Below are positions 45,651 through 58,056 of a stretch of 64,000 nucleotides of DNA, piece by piece; within the stretch, counting starts at the first letter, position 1; each line of letters begins with the position of its first letter. This DNA comes from Spirodela intermedia (taxonomy: Eukaryota; Streptophyta; Magnoliopsida; Alismatales; Araceae). A model generated the notes under the pieces. The model had not been told where the DNA came from. It saw nothing but the letters and a program-made list of their open reading frames with translations, and made no database searches. The stretch spans positions 1,712,501-1,776,500 of the forward strand of contig LR746271.1 in the NCBI GenBank assembly GCA_902729315.2. The letters are read 5' to 3'. Made by a program: the position numbers and the translations under genes.

Positions 45651-47640
45651 GCTCGTTTTGTATATTTAACATTCTTAAAGTTCTTAGAGTAACACTTAAG
45701 ATTCTATGTTCTAGAATTTGAATCACAAATTTAGCACAACTTAATTGAACGAAGTTATCTCCATTCAAATTATACAAATAAATCTAAAGAATAGACCTAT
45801 CTTTATCCATCAAATAAAATGTGGAACACTAAGAATCAGACAAACTTTACATAATTTTGCACCATAATGTGAGAGAATTACTAGGCCAAGACTCACTCAA
45901 CAAGACAAATTGGCATCATCATGATGAGGAACATGGATCATTCACTAGGTTAGAACAATGTTAAAATAGTGTGGTCGATACTATTATTTTTCTGAGGGAT
46001 CTATGACCAGTTAACTCTCATATTCCCTTATCATGTGATGAAAGGAACATATAACATCAATTTGGCAGCCTATATATAGTTTTCAAAAAAGCATTTTCCA
46101 CAAAAAAGAAGTATTATTACAAAGAGTATAATTCAGAAATGGATTGGATGAATAGGATGGGAGACAACTTTTTGATAAAGATGATAATTCTTTCATATGA
46201 GGAACTTCATGTAATTACCATCACCTTCTTAGTATTTGCAATAATTGTTTGATTGGGTTATTTTGGTACCTTACACAATTAAATAGCCTACACTATAGGC
46301 ATTGCATGTAGGGTTTTCTTAAAGCAGGCTGAAAATAAACCCACATCACTTCTATTAAGTCTACTATTTATTGTATATGTACTAATATTTTTCTCTACAT
46401 AAATGTGGATAAAAGAACATAAATACTCATACTTTATTACACAATGACTTAAGGAAATATTTTTCTGATTGTCAATGAGATGCATGAAAAGTTTTGAACT
46501 AATTTCTTCAAACTTCAAATTCACAGATCTTGATTTCAAGACATTTCAAATAATGTTAATCTAATATCCAAAAATAATTTTCATGTCACTTGATCTGATT
46601 GATACCTAAGAAGCTTTCAAAGCATTTCAAATAGGGTTCTTCCTTTCCATCAAACACAATCAAGTAAGATGCAAACAAGAAAAATGTAGGGTTTCTATCA
46701 TTGATACTTTCCTTTGGCATATTTAACTTTATTGGAATAGAAATTATCACAAATTCTTGCATGCTAGGATCTAGCATAATACTTTTGACAGCTGACCATT
46801 CAAAACTAGGAAATTTTCTTTCATAAGGTAAAAAATAGCAGCCTTAGATTTTTCTCCTTATTTTTCTAAAAGAACAATAATAATTACCACATGCATGTAT
46901 TTCTAGTTTTTCTCATGACTTTGAATCTTGAAAATTCATTAAATAGACATGAGATTTGAAGGAAGAATTTTATTCCATGAGCATCTATAAAAGCCCCTTC
47001 AACTTGTTGTCATAGTAGGCATAGAGCCTATGATTGGGTTCTTTTCTGGGTAACTTGCAGGCTCTGTCAGAAGATTACCAACTCTATGAGATCATGTTAT
47101 GAATTCATTATGTACCAAAACAAATATGTGAAAGTTCTAAAAAAGTTGGATTGTGGACCCATTTTGTTACATTAGAGTTGCTTATGAGAGCAAAAAATAT
47201 AAATGAGAGCACTTTTTAAGATGAGATTTTTGTTCTGATCAATCAGTTTCTCTTACCTCGTTCTAAAATGTCGATCACACCTCAGTTGAATTGAATAAAA
47301 GCCCAAATGGTTAGAAAACTTTTGAACTAAGCTAAGAAATAAGAGGTTGTATAATTAAAATGAATTTAATATTCAGCAGTCAAGAGATAATAATAACCAA
47401 TAAATTAATGATGATCCCCCAAGTTTTACATACAAATAACTAGTATTCAACATGTGGATACATGCCTGAACAACATGAAGATAGTGGCTGTTAAATGCCC
47501 TCAGATTTTCACCACCAAAAAAGGGAGCATCCGTGCCAGATGCAAAGAAAAGGATTGCCCTTGCTTTCTTCAAGTCCATTCGCCACATTTTTTTCACGAG
47601 CAATAGACAGTTCAGATTCTTCCTTTGAATCATTATAGAC
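45651..47640. repeat. Segmentally duplicated spacer (matches 61140-62140)
   Basis: Blocks such as 'aacgaagttatctccattcaa' (45755 and 61217) and 'cctatctttat(c/t)catcaaataaaatgtggaac' occur in the same order as at 61150-62140. A longer insertion or deletion separates the copies after 46560. No gene was recognised. Confidence 0.75.
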
Positions 47641-47930
47641 AGTTCAAATATTTATATTATACTAGTTGATGACTTCCTTTCAGCAAGTTTGAAGCTTTCA
47701 CTTACAAATCTAATCTTCGACCTATCTCCTCTCCACCGGCTGCAGTAGATATCTTTTTAATGCGTGAAGATGCACTCACCTTCACGGTCGCAGTAGAATC
47801 TGGATTCTACTCCTTTGCTTCCCCCACCCACTGCGTCAGGTAGTTTTGTGGGAGAAAACTGAACAGCAAGGTCAAAGAACTAACAAAAACAAATAAACAA
47901 GAGACAATCTTATGAGCTTTACAATACTTG
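47641..47930. repeat. Receptor-kinase-adjacent block (copy 3)
   Basis: Matches 20-360 and 10850-11150 ('tgcgtgaagatgcactcacc', 'gtgggagaaaactgaacag'), but ends before the receptor-kinase coding piece. From 47930 it shares a different continuation with 62480-62610. Confidence 0.7.
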
Positions 47931-48650
47931 CTTATGAAAGTAGTATCTTGTTGAAATTCGCTCATGAACATTAAGCGGGCTTAAAATGGAATAGAAATAG
48001 GTTTTAAGGAACTGATATTCGAAGGTAAACATGAAATTTTTTGGTCATAGATTTTGGTTGGAAAACGTTTTATGTGCATGTTGCTGGTTCAGAGTATTTC
48101 TGTTCTATAGCATCTTCGAGTAGAAAGCTATTTATTGTTTAGAGTTCTTTGGGTGGGCTTGTGAACAACATACTTGAACAATCCGTGCCTAATGTTGATC
48201 TTATGAACTATGTACATGGTATTGTTCTTTTATGAACACTTTAATGAAATAATGTGTCTTTGGTTATTCTTGTTATCTTATGATGCTTATATCTTTCTAT
48301 TGATATTCTAGACTTCAAGTCTCTTACCTTGCTTTAAAGATTTTTATGGAAATATTTCTCTTATTTTTACCATGATAGAAACATTTATTCTTTTTTTTTT
48401 AGTCGTCTATATTTACTGTGAGATTTTTCTGCATTTAAAAAGTGTTTTTTGGTTAAATTTTGGACTTTTCTTAGTTTTTGATTTTCTGACAGTTCATATT
48501 GCATCGGCGGTGACTTACCGAAGTCAGACTGTTGACCAATCTGAGCCTAATCACCTCTTCTCTCCCGCCTTCGGCACCCCACCAAGAGCCGCCTTTTGAG
48601 GTGTTCGAGCTAGAGTCATCGTCCTTGCATAGTAGAAGACTAATGGAAAC
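47931..48650. other. Intergenic DNA, no gene seen
   Basis: T-rich on the plus strand. The first part (to about 48030) matches 62490-62607; the remainder is not recognised. Confidence 0.45.
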
Positions 48651-48722
48651 ATGAGAGAGAGGAGAGGGAGAGGGAGAGAGAGAGAGAGACACACACACAC
48701 ACGCGTACACACACACAGAGAA
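48651..48722. repeat. Compound GA/CA microsatellite
   Basis: A (GA)n run passes into (CA)n with a GCGTA break. It lies in the position of the NLR 3'-flank GA tract. Confidence 0.95.
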
Positions 48723-48867
48723 CACATTCAATCCTCGTCGGCGTCACACAGTGCAACCTCCTCACAGATGGAGACGGCAGGTTTCCGCATGCTATCACTG
48801 GCTTATAGATATTATTCCATGATGACAACGGACAATCCTGCCCTTAATCCGAAATTCACTCCGAAGT

Positions 48868-49093
48868 CATATAATGGTGATTGAAGGTATGTGTTGGATT
48901 TTGGGGGCGTCCTCTCTTCCCTTTTCGGCTCTATAACAGATTTCAGGTGACAAACCCCACACATCGAGGTCCTTCAAAGCAGCCATGTGTTCCAACCCGT
49001 CCGGAACTTATCTCTTTCAGGCTCCTCAGGCGGGGCATGGCCCCAACCTCAACTGCCCAACTGCCCAACTGCCCAACTGCCAAGCTCCTTGAG
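48868..49093 (-). pseudogene. NLR fragment: last LRRs only
   Basis: Minus-strand sequence matches the final about 60 codons of the NLRs (PRLRSL, then MAALKDL and PSITI), with deletions. At about 49045-49080 it degenerates into a short tandem repeat of 'ctgcccaa', then joins the leader-like module at about 49094 through 'ctccttgagc'. Confidence 0.75.
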
Positions 49094-49338
49094 CACACAG
49101 TTAGGCCCCAGTGGGCCTAATTGCTATCGGCCTTGAAAAGAGGCCCAAAGGATCCCCAGCACCCCTTCTTGAAGGACCAAACAATCCCTTCAAGTGAGGA
49201 CTTTATGGAGGGTAGAATGGTTTTTCACTACTCAAGGAAAAGAGGATTAGGGCTTAGGTTTTAGAGGGGGAAGGGAATCGAGATATTATTGAACTGCAGC
49301 TGCGGCTGCAAGAGAGCGGGGGAACTCCCGAACGTCCC
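49094..49338 (+). repeat. Leader-like module (copy A), truncated
   Basis: GGCCCA-rich block ('ggccccagtgggcctaattg', 'aaaagaggcccaaagga') followed by 'gaggactttatggagggta' and 'attagggcttaggtttta'. It is homologous to 57669-57925 and 62633-62800. It stops before the hairpin. TGGGCY and GGCCCA words are typical of plant housekeeping promoters. Confidence 0.6.
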
Positions 49339-50440
49339 AAGCAACAACCACTAAAAAAACGCCACACGTCATCAGATGTCACAAAAATAAGCTCCATGCA
49401 ACCAGAGTTACAAATATACTCAGATTTTTCCCATGGTGTGCACAATCAGCCGATTCCGGGACACATCATCCAAAGACAGATTTGATCAACTTCCGCTTAT
49501 CCAGTTAGTCATTCTGACTTTCAGAGTTTTGAACATGCTCACAACATTCAAAGATGCTTGCACATAAGACTACGTGTGCTGGCCGTACACGACAGATACC
49601 ATCTGATAAGCATCAAAGATGCATTCTCTTTATACAAAGCAAAGACAAAAAGATCATACATGCATTCTCCCTCAAAATCATTCATAGTGTAAAACCTATA
49701 TTTTATATCAGTGCGAAACAGTCAGGCGACTAAAAAATTATTGAAAATTAGCAGTCTCTACCCATCTATTTAACCATTATTTTTCATGTGAGATAATTCT
49801 TTGACATGATCCCTCACGAGTAGTCATGCCATACAAACATTAAGAACGCAGTGCACACAACGAAAAGATCAAAATCTGGGTTTATGTTAACACATGTATA
49901 ACCGAGAAATCCAACTCAAACGGACTGTCAATCATGAAATTGGCTTTTATTATAGTATGGATCATTCTCGGACAATAATAAATTATTTCATCCCCAAATG
50001 CAAGAATTAGGATACATTACACGAAATATGAGGGAACAAAAACTCGTTTCTTCTTTACACATCTAACGTTTAACCAGTGAAAGCTGTTGACCCACATCGA
50101 CTAGGTAGATATAGTGAGGTTGGATGATCGAATTCAGAAGCAAATGCCATGGAATGAAAAACATGGACTTATTGGCTTTCTCTTGATTGTCACCCTTGAT
50201 CCCAAGCTCACCTCTTCAACCATGGACAGTTATGCTCTAACACCTTTATCCATTCGGAAGTAATTCTATACAATGGCATTGTTCTCTAGCATGTGTACTG
50301 GCGCTACATCAAGCTGCAGCTGGTCCGCAGGTGCCGTACAGCATTGGGGTAGAGCTTTTCATGGCTCTTGTGACACTCAAGAGCAATATGGAAATAAATT
50401 CAAGACGAACAAAGCGTATTTAAGGAAATCGTCCGCTTCA
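49339..50440. repeat. Segmentally duplicated spacer
   Basis: Resembles 9050-10000, with 49760-49980 also matching 63780-63990. No gene is recognised; an open frame just downstream at 50449-50772 is also unrecognised. Confidence 0.65.
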
Positions 50441-50759
50441 ATGCATTTGTGACGCGGTGTGCTTGGTGGATGGCTAAGTCATCAATGAGATCCACGTCCT
50501 CCACGTCATGCCTCTCTAGTTATCCTGAACGGCTCCACGTTCTTCACTCAATGGCGAGTGGGATCGTGCTGCATCAATATGACAAATGGGTTTTCCCCAT
50601 GTATCACAGATTTAGAGATATTACATTCTATCACTGTGACCCTGAAATGGTTATCGGATGTGTTGTATTATGTGCAAAGAAAAGTGGGGGAAAGGGGGTA
50701 TCCACATGGTTAGTCCCATATCTGAGGTTTTCCCGAGAGTCTGCCCGTGGAATCGCCGG

Positions 50760-53489
50760 TCAGAGCAAATAAGGATTTATGGCTGAAATGGTGATTGAAG
50801 GTATGTGCTGGATTTTGGGCCAGTCCTCTCCCTCCTTTTCAGCTCTAGAACAGATGTCAGGGGACATATTCAACAACGTGAGGTCTTTCAAAGCAGCCAT
50901 GCGTCGCAACCCTTCCGGTAGCATCTCCAACTTTGTGCAGTCGTAGATCTTCAAGCTCCTCAGGCGGGGCATGGCCCCGGCCTCAATTACCCACCTCTCT
51001 AACTTGTGCAGTGAATCAATTATGAGGGACTCCAGTTGTGGGAACCCGCCGCGGGAGCAGAACATCTGCTTTCCTACGTAGGATCCATGACCAAGAAACA
51101 GATATGTAAGTTCAGGGAGCTTCTCGAGCGCCGCAATCGAGTCTTGACCCAGACTGGTGTAGCTTAGTATGAGTTCGGTGAGACTGGGAAGCCACTGGTC
51201 GCCGCCAGAACTTGAATGTTGTGGTGGCCTCGTCACCGTCCCAATCAGGGATAAGACCTGAAGGGAAGAAAAGCCGGACGGTCTCCATAGACAATCCGGG
51301 ATCGACGCGCCTTGCAATAGCAACTTCTTCAGGCGTGGCAACTTCGGTAGCCAAGATAAGAGCGCGGAATGATGACAACCTTCGATGCCTGTTATTTGCA
51401 GCTCCCGGAGACTGGTAAGGCTCCCTAGGCAACTATCTATCCACCTCCCGGCCCGAACGAGCTTGAGCACCTGCAAGCTTCTTAACCCTCCCTCCACCAT
51501 CTCCGGCTCCACTGTAAAGGGAACGAGGACCTTCCGTAAGGTCTCAATCTTCCAGACACCTTTCGGCATCGTTTTGATTCCCGTCCCCTCAGCGTCCAAG
51601 CACTGTAGACGACGAAGTTGCCCCACTGAAGACGGAAGACTCGTTATCTTTGTATTTTTCAAGCCCAAGTATCGAAGATGGATCAGGTCTCCAACTTGCT
51701 TTGGCAGTTCCTCGATTGATGCCCACTCCAGATCGACGACTCTGAGCAGTTTCAGATCTGTAATGGGGAATGTTCTATTTATGTCAAAATTGCGATAGGT
51801 TCCGAACGAAAGCAAGGTGCGCAGTCTTGGGGTGGACTCCGAGTCCCAGCACCACGCTTTATCCCCGTGAAGAGAAAGGCGCCGCGCGGAGGAATCCAGT
51901 TGCGAGGCGCCTCCGTCGTCTCGGATCCCGTCGCAGACGAGGAAGCCCAGCTCCTTAGCCTCTGCAATTGTAAAATCGTGTAACAGATCATGGATCCGGC
52001 ATCTTAGCACAAATTCTGGCGTTCGTACCCAGGGGTCAACGTATACATCTCGCACAAGTATCACCATGCACCTCTGGACGAGATCTTGCAGGTAACCCTC
52101 TGCAATTTCTTCCAGTGTTTCACCTGATCTCTTTTTGACGAACCCCTCCGCGATCCATAATCCGATAAGCCCGATACCAATTTTGAAGTCCTCTGGAAGA
52201 GAACTGAAATAAAGGAAACAACACTTCAGGTGACGGGGCAAGTCGTCGAAGCTCAGCGCCAGTATATCCAAGCACATTCGGCCTTCCTCGATGTTTTCCC
52301 AGACGAGTGTCTCCGCGAGCCTCCTCCACGCCCGGATTGACGGACCTTTCGTCGACAGGAGACCGCCGAGCACCACCAGCGCCAGAGGCAGCCCCCCGCA
52401 TTTCCTCGCGATCTGTTTCCCGACGTTCCTCAGCGGTTCTGTACAGACTGCTTCGATATCCCCCTGATTCGGAAACGCCTTCTTGGAGAGGAGCTCCCAG
52501 CTCTCCTCCTCGGTTAGAAATCGCAACTCGTAGTGTGGGGTAGATGTGCCCGCAGCTCGGGCAACGTCGACGGAGCGGGTGGTGATGAGCACCCGGCTTC
52601 CGTTCTGGACGTCTGGGAGATGCGGACTGAGGATTCTCCAAACCTCCTTGTCCCACACGTCATCCATGGCGATCAAGTATTTCTCCGCCTGCAAGGTCTG
52701 GTAAAGCATCTTCTGTCGCCTGGGCCTCTTCATTTTCTCGAGTTCCTCTTCTCCCAGCTTCGTGACCTGCCGAAGAATGTCTCCAAGGAGATCCTCAGTG
52801 GAATACTGCTGGGAGACATCGATCCACACCGAGTGACCGAAGTCGGCTCTTGCTTCGTTGAACACTCTCTTAGCAAGAGTGGTCTTCCCGAGGCCGCCCA
52901 TCCCCACAATAGAGATCACCGACCGCTTCTTCCTGCTCCCGTCAAGCAGATGTCCCAGGATTTTGTTCTTCTCCGCGTCCATGCCGACCAGATCAGAATC
53001 TGAGGCATGGAGAACGACCCGCCTTCGTTCCCTCACTGTCTCGCCAATCTGCCTCCCCGGCTCTTCGCCCAGGTCCTTGATTCCGTAGGTGCTTCTTCGT
53101 TCATTGATTTCGCGGATTTTGTCCCTTAAGGCCTCGATCTCCTCACCGAACTGGTGGAGAATGATGAAGTCGTAGGGGGGTGGAATGCAGCAAGGCACAA
53201 TTGTCCGGATGAAGCATTTTCTCCGTCGTCGCCTCCGATCGGCATCGAGGATGAAGGACTCGACGAGGTCCTCCGCCCGATAAGCGATTTCCCTTACTTG
53301 CCTCACCCAGTTCTGCACCCTTTCGTCCCCCTTGCTCTTCGCGTCGGCATCCTTCAGGAAGCACTCCATGGCCTGGAGCTCCTCCTTGACCCACTCCACC
53401 TGATCTTTCACTGAGTACAGGAAGACCGCTTCATCGATGAGGAGGTCGCCGACACGTTCTACGGCGTAGCCGAGAACCGCGTTCGCCAT
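50760..53489 (-). CDS. NLR4: intact CC-NB-ARC-LRR disease resistance protein (RPP13/RPP8-like), 909 aa
   Basis: One uninterrupted frame from MANAVLGYAVERVG to AINPYLL. The coiled coil spans about 1-130, with IAYRAEDLVES at the EDVID position. NB-ARC motifs: P-loop GMGGLGKTT (about 197-205), kinase-2 YLIAMDDVWD (Ala replacing the usual Val), RNBS-B GSRVLITTR, GLPLALVVLGG, RNBS-D CFLYFSSLPEDF, and RIHDLLHDF with IHD for MHD. About 10 LRRs follow. Compared with NLR3 it has a 2-residue deletion in the ARC2 region (KIGIGLIGLW for INVDKLIGLW), a slightly longer loop before the IHD box, and a short C-terminal extension. MADA is MANA here. Family role as a nucleotide-switched immune receptor is established; the recognised effector is unknown. 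The start is fixed by alignment with NLR1 and NLR3. Confidence 0.96.
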   Translation of the reverse strand: MANAVLGYAVERVGDLLIDEAVFLYSVKDQVEWVKEELQAMECFLKDADAKSKGDERVQNWVRQVREIAYRAEDLVESFILDADRRRRRRKCFIRTIVPCCIPPPYDFIILHQFGEEIEALRDKIREINERRSTYGIKDLGEEPGRQIGETVRERRRVVLHASDSDLVGMDAEKNKILGHLLDGSRKKRSVISIVGMGGLGKTTLAKRVFNEARADFGHSVWIDVSQQYSTEDLLGDILRQVTKLGEEELEKMKRPRRQKMLYQTLQAEKYLIAMDDVWDKEVWRILSPHLPDVQNGSRVLITTRSVDVARAAGTSTPHYELRFLTEEESWELLSKKAFPNQGDIEAVCTEPLRNVGKQIARKCGGLPLALVVLGGLLSTKGPSIRAWRRLAETLVWENIEEGRMCLDILALSFDDLPRHLKCCFLYFSSLPEDFKIGIGLIGLWIAEGFVKKRSGETLEEIAEGYLQDLVQRCMVILVRDVYVDPWVRTPEFVLRCRIHDLLHDFTIAEAKELGFLVCDGIRDDGGASQLDSSARRLSLHGDKAWCWDSESTPRLRTLLSFGTYRNFDINRTFPITDLKLLRVVDLEWASIEELPKQVGDLIHLRYLGLKNTKITSLPSSVGQLRRLQCLDAEGTGIKTMPKGVWKIETLRKVLVPFTVEPEMVEGGLRSLQVLKLVRAGRWIDSCLGSLTSLRELQITGIEGCHHSALLSWLPKLPRLKKLLLQGASIPDCLWRPSGFSSLQVLSLIGTVTRPPQHSSSGGDQWLPSLTELILSYTSLGQDSIAALEKLPELTYLFLGHGSYVGKQMFCSRGGFPQLESLIIDSLHKLERWVIEAGAMPRLRSLKIYDCTKLEMLPEGLRRMAALKDLTLLNMSPDICSRAEKEGEDWPKIQHIPSITISAINPYLL

Positions 53490-53990
53490 CCCTTTCCTCC
53501 TCTCGCCTGCTCTCTGCCAGATCTGGAAATGCTTATCCGATCAAACTTCTCACCTATGTTCCTTCTGTGGTCAATGAGTGCCCGAAGGATAATATCTTGG
53601 TCAACTGGGCATAATGTAAGAGTGCAGAACAATAAGAAAAAGAATAGCTTCATGTTTTTTTTGTTATGATAAACTCAAAAATTGTGATAAAACACGATCT
53701 ATCGGACCAATAATTTAAGAAATAAATTCCAAGACGCTGAAAACTGAATTGACTCAAGGAATTGGTGAGTGGGAAGTCGGTTATCATTGATACACCTCAT
53801 CCACCAACATCCCAACAAATTGGTCAACACTTATTTTCATAGCCAACATGCCTTGACCATAACAAAAAAATCGTTAGAAAGTAATTTCACCTCGAGAGCT
53901 GGTTTGCTTTCTCCTTCAAATGCTCATACTTGAAGATTGTGGGCAATTATTGATGATTAAACTTGCCCAGTAATTTTGTACTAAATCCAA
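53490..53990 (-). promoter_or_regulatory. 5' flank of NLR4 with W-box cores
   Basis: Collinear with 16798-17330, including 'ccagatttggaaatgcttatccgatca'-like sequence next to the start and the 'aattggtcaac' box. W-box cores are at 53822-53827 (GGTCAA) and 53853-53858 (TTGACC). Activity is inferred. Confidence 0.5.
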
Positions 53991-56900
53991 CATGTTCCGT
54001 GAAAATGTATGACATTGTTGCCCTAAATGCAATGTTTTTTATCATTTTTTTACCGTTTAAATATTATTTACATGCTAGAAATGTTGAACTTGAGTTGTTA
54101 ATTCCAACAAAATTAGCCAAAAAAATTAGAGAACTCGGGGAGTTTTAGTAGCCTTGGCCTCATCACTTAGTTTGAAACAATACATTCTCAGGCAACCAAA
54201 TAATAAGCAGGCTTTTTTTTTGCTAATAGTAAACGAATGATTCAGGCCAATATTTTAATGGATCTTTTGATAAAAAACATAAAACCTCCCAATGCAAGGT
54301 TATTTCGTTGTTAGCCAGTGTTAAGCTAGAAATTTTAACACGACTGGTCTAGCTGGAGCTTGAGCTGGTGCAAGATAAACAGCATATACATATTAGGGAA
54401 TGCAAAGTGACCTTGACGTGAGAGTGACTTTATGTTTTAAATATTTTTGTTCAATTTCCACTAAATCTCCATGGCATCACCTAACTAGACTGAAATCAAG
54501 TTTTTTGTGCAGTTTTAACTGATTCACCTGAATGAAGTAATGGTCATACGTTTCATAAGGATTACCTTATGGCTATCTTTTATTTCAAAATAATAAATAA
54601 AAATAATTTTAAGGAATGTATTTAAAAACTAACCACCTCATCTAGGATCTAAAATCGGTGAAGCCTCAATGGTCATGAATACAGCTGGGTAACAACAATG
54701 TGCGATGGTGGTTTACTACCCAATGGTTGACTTTTTCTAAACCAAATTTATGTAGTGACTTTAATCAAGCAATGACTACTAGATCTGAGTCATAGACTGA
54801 AATCTCAACTTCTCCAATATGGAAAGATGTAGAGACTTAAGAGCACAAGTTGGTATACCATGCAATAGCCTATTAGATTGGCTAGTGACACACAAAGGAA
54901 CTTAATGAATGGATGATTGACTATTCTTTTTCCTTAGAAAACTACATTGTCAATAGACACCTTCATTGGAGTTGTCCTTCGCCACCTGTGCTCTGCATCG
55001 GGACTCAAGGACTTGAAGATGTCCTTCACTAATAAATGGTGTCTCCAACAACCCTCGCTTAGTTCTTCATTCCTTCCTCTTTCATTCTCTTTGAGTCGCC
55101 ATCTTTCAACAAGTTTTGGAATGCCTAAAGTTTTTCCGTTAAATTTGAATATGACATCTCTAGTTTGGAGGATTTCCTTCGTGTCATAGATCTCTTTCTC
55201 TCACCTTCACTCAATCAGATCTAGAATGCTAAAGTGATCAGATTGGATTTCATGTCAATGCAAACATACATATTTATATCATGTAGATTAAGACATCATT
55301 AAACTTAATTTCTATTAAAATAATACATTAAGAAGTAAGTGTTTGAGATTAAGTTATTTCATACAAGTATGAGCTAGTATACAATTCTGTAGGGACGAGC
55401 CCAATAATATTGAAATGAGGCAGAGTCTATTATAAACATTGAAATGCTAGAGGACCATGAGCATATACACAAGAACACAGGCAAACAACAATCTTTGCAT
55501 TGTGGATTGGTTTCAAGATGAATAAGATGCTTCTCAAAGCACTCACTGATAGGAGTTTAAAATGACAAAATGATGCATAAATCAAGGAAAAGAAAGATGA
55601 CAGCCCAAACAAATATCCGAAATTTGACCAAAATCATTTTTCCTTTTTAAAGAAATGATGAGTTAAAATGAGATATCAAAACAAGTCTATGATGGTCCAC
55701 ATGAAAGTTTAGAAATGTAAAATTAAACACACAAGTCTAAAATTTTTGTCCACCCTATTTTCTTGACTCTATGATTGTTCTCCCCCTACCATCTAGACTT
55801 TCAACTCCCCCCTGACTCTGTGGTTCTTCTCCTATCATTCCATTCTTTCCTCCTGTTTTTATCTTTCGAAATTATATATTTTCCCCCCTTTATTGTCACT
55901 TTTCTTCACCCTTGAGATTGGCCCTCCACACTCCTCTTCTCCCCCTTTTTGTTATCATCAAAATATTTGAGACTTGTGTTATAGCCAACTCTTGATTTCT
56001 CTAACAAAGCATGAGGATGATTGCATCAATGATGCTTCCTCTCGGTTCCCAAGTACAAGCTCCAAACCCTCAATTTTCTAGTGTTGGGGTTTGAGCATTC
56101 TTGTTTCCCCCTTTTGGCACAGTAAAAAAAATATATTAATCCAAAATGCACATGAGAGAGGGAGAGGGAGAGAATGAAAAGAACGAGCAACATGCCACAT
56201 TAATGGAGTTCAAAAAAGAAACCTACATAACTTCATATAGAATAAACTTCCTTCAAGATCATCTCTTACTGACCTCTGGGGTCAAAATGCCTTTGCACAT
56301 TCCAATTCATGAGATTACAGCGCCCCTCCTCTTGAACACAAGATTGGGGGTACAACTCCATGGAGAGAACAGGACAAATACCACTATGCAGGGGCCAACC
56401 AGAGCCCAATAGGATCCAGATATTCACCAAGAGCCCATTAGAGCCCAATAAGGACCAATAGGAGGTCGGTCTCCACAACTCCAACAGCTTGGAGGCTCAT
56501 CATTGAGTTTGGCCAAAGTACGATAATCATCATCAGATCAAGATTATAAGGAAGATGTTGTATCATTATGAAGTGAAAGAATACTGAAGACTTCCTGTTC
56601 GTAGGGAAACAACAAGTAGTCAAGATTTATTTAAAACCCATGCAAACAAGAAATTCATGCATAAAATAATCGAATTTTCTTACACCATACGTGATTTATC
56701 TAGAAAGATCAAAGTTGTAATGTGGGAGAATCCAAGTAATAAACGTGATATCAAAAAGTGGATATGAACAACTAAGAGACCTGATTTTCTGAGGAATAAA
56801 ATAGCTAAGGTGGATATTTTATTCGGTCCTAATCAGGTGCATGATGCCGAGTTGTTTCTCTCAGTAATCTTATGAAAAACTTCTCTAGTGTAGTAAAATA

Positions 56901-57026
56901 TAGCAGGTATATAATGAATGATCTTTGGGAATCTTACATGATGGAAAAAGACAATCTTGCCCCTTTAACATACAAAATTCCGTTGGCTTCAATCAGAGTC
57001 AGATGATGAAATTTAAACCGGCTCTG
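53991..57026. other. Intergenic DNA, no gene recognised
   Basis: Up to about 54640 it retains similarity to the far-upstream flanks of NLR1 and NLR3. Beyond that only short frames occur, the longest about 88 codons (56146-56412), none recognised. No retroelement domain is seen. Confidence 0.45.
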
Positions 57027-57668
57027 AAATGGTGACTGAAAGTATGTGTTGTATTTTGGATCAGTCCTCTCCCTCCTTTTGAGCTCTAGAACAGATTTCA
57101 GGGGACAAACCTCACAAAACGAGGCACTTCAAAGCAGCCATGTGTTGCAACCCGTTCGGAATCATCGCCACGTTTCTGCAGTTCCTGATCGTCAATCTCC
57201 TCAGGCGGTGCATGGCCCGAGTCTCAGCTACCCAACTCTCTAACTCGTTCAGTGAAACAAGTACGAGGAACTGCAGTTGCGGGAACCCGCCGGGGGAGCA
57301 GATCATCTCGTTCCCTTTGTAGGATCCTCGACCTAGAAACCGATACGAAATTTCAGGGAGGTTCTCGAGCGCCGCAATCGAGTCTTGACCCAGACCGGTG
57401 TCGTATAGTATAGTACGAGTTCAGTGAGATTGGGGGGCCAACGGTCGCCGCCCGAACTTGATTCTTCTGGCCTCCTCACTTTCCCCTCCAGCCATAAGAC
57501 TTGAAGGGGAAGAAAAGCTGGACGGTGTCGTCCATAGGCCAATCTGGGATCGACGCGCCGTGCAAGCCCAACTTCTTCAGTCGTGGCAACTTCGGTATCC
57601 AAGATGACAGCCTTTGATCCGTGTTATTTGCAGCTATCTATCCAGCTCGCGGCCCCGACCTCCTTCAG
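57027..57668 (-). pseudogene. NLR fragment: C-terminal LRR portion
   Basis: Minus-strand pieces are MICSPGGFPQLQFLVL, LNELESWVAE, MHRLRRLTI and MAALKCLVL at one end, with DPRL and PLQVLWLEGKVRRP further upstream. Frameshifts occur near 57400, 57530 and 57600. It ends at 'acctccttcagca', where it meets the leader-like module. This is the same junction as at 49094 and 62633. Confidence 0.85.
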
Positions 57669-58056
57669 CATACAGTTTGGCCCCAGTGGGCCTAATTGCT
57701 ATCGGCCTTGAAAAGAGGCCCAAAGGACCCCCAGCACCCCATCTTGAAGGACCAAACAAACCCTTCCAGGTGGGGACTTTATAAAGGGTATCTTGGTCTT
57801 TTCTCTACTTAAGGAAAAGAATATTAGGGCTTAGGTCGTAGGGGGGAAGGGCATCGAGATGATATTGGACAGCTGCGGCTGAGGGAGAGCGGGAGGGGAA
57901 ACTCTCCAACTCCCCCAACCAACTCAAGGTTCTTCGGAGCCCAATCTATTTCTTATTTCTGTTTAATCTTCATTTTCTATCTCTATACTTTGTCCTACCT
58001 CTGGTTATCGTCTTCCTCCCTTCTCCACCTTCTGTCCATCCACCCTAGGTACCCAT
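57669..58056 (+). repeat. Leader-like module (copy B), most complete
   Basis: GGCCCA/TGGGCC-rich block, then 'gggactttataaagggta' with a TATA box (about 57778-57786), 'attagggcttagg', a C-rich stretch and a pyrimidine-rich leader, ending at 'acccatcaagcatttacaag'. It looks like a promoter and 5' UTR reading rightward into the NLR inverted repeat. Function is inferred from composition only. Confidence 0.55.

Noticed and set aside
50449-50772. 107-codon plus-strand frame just downstream of NLR4
   Set aside because: No recognisable domain, no homologous frame in other units, and it overlaps the NLR4 end. Probably chance.
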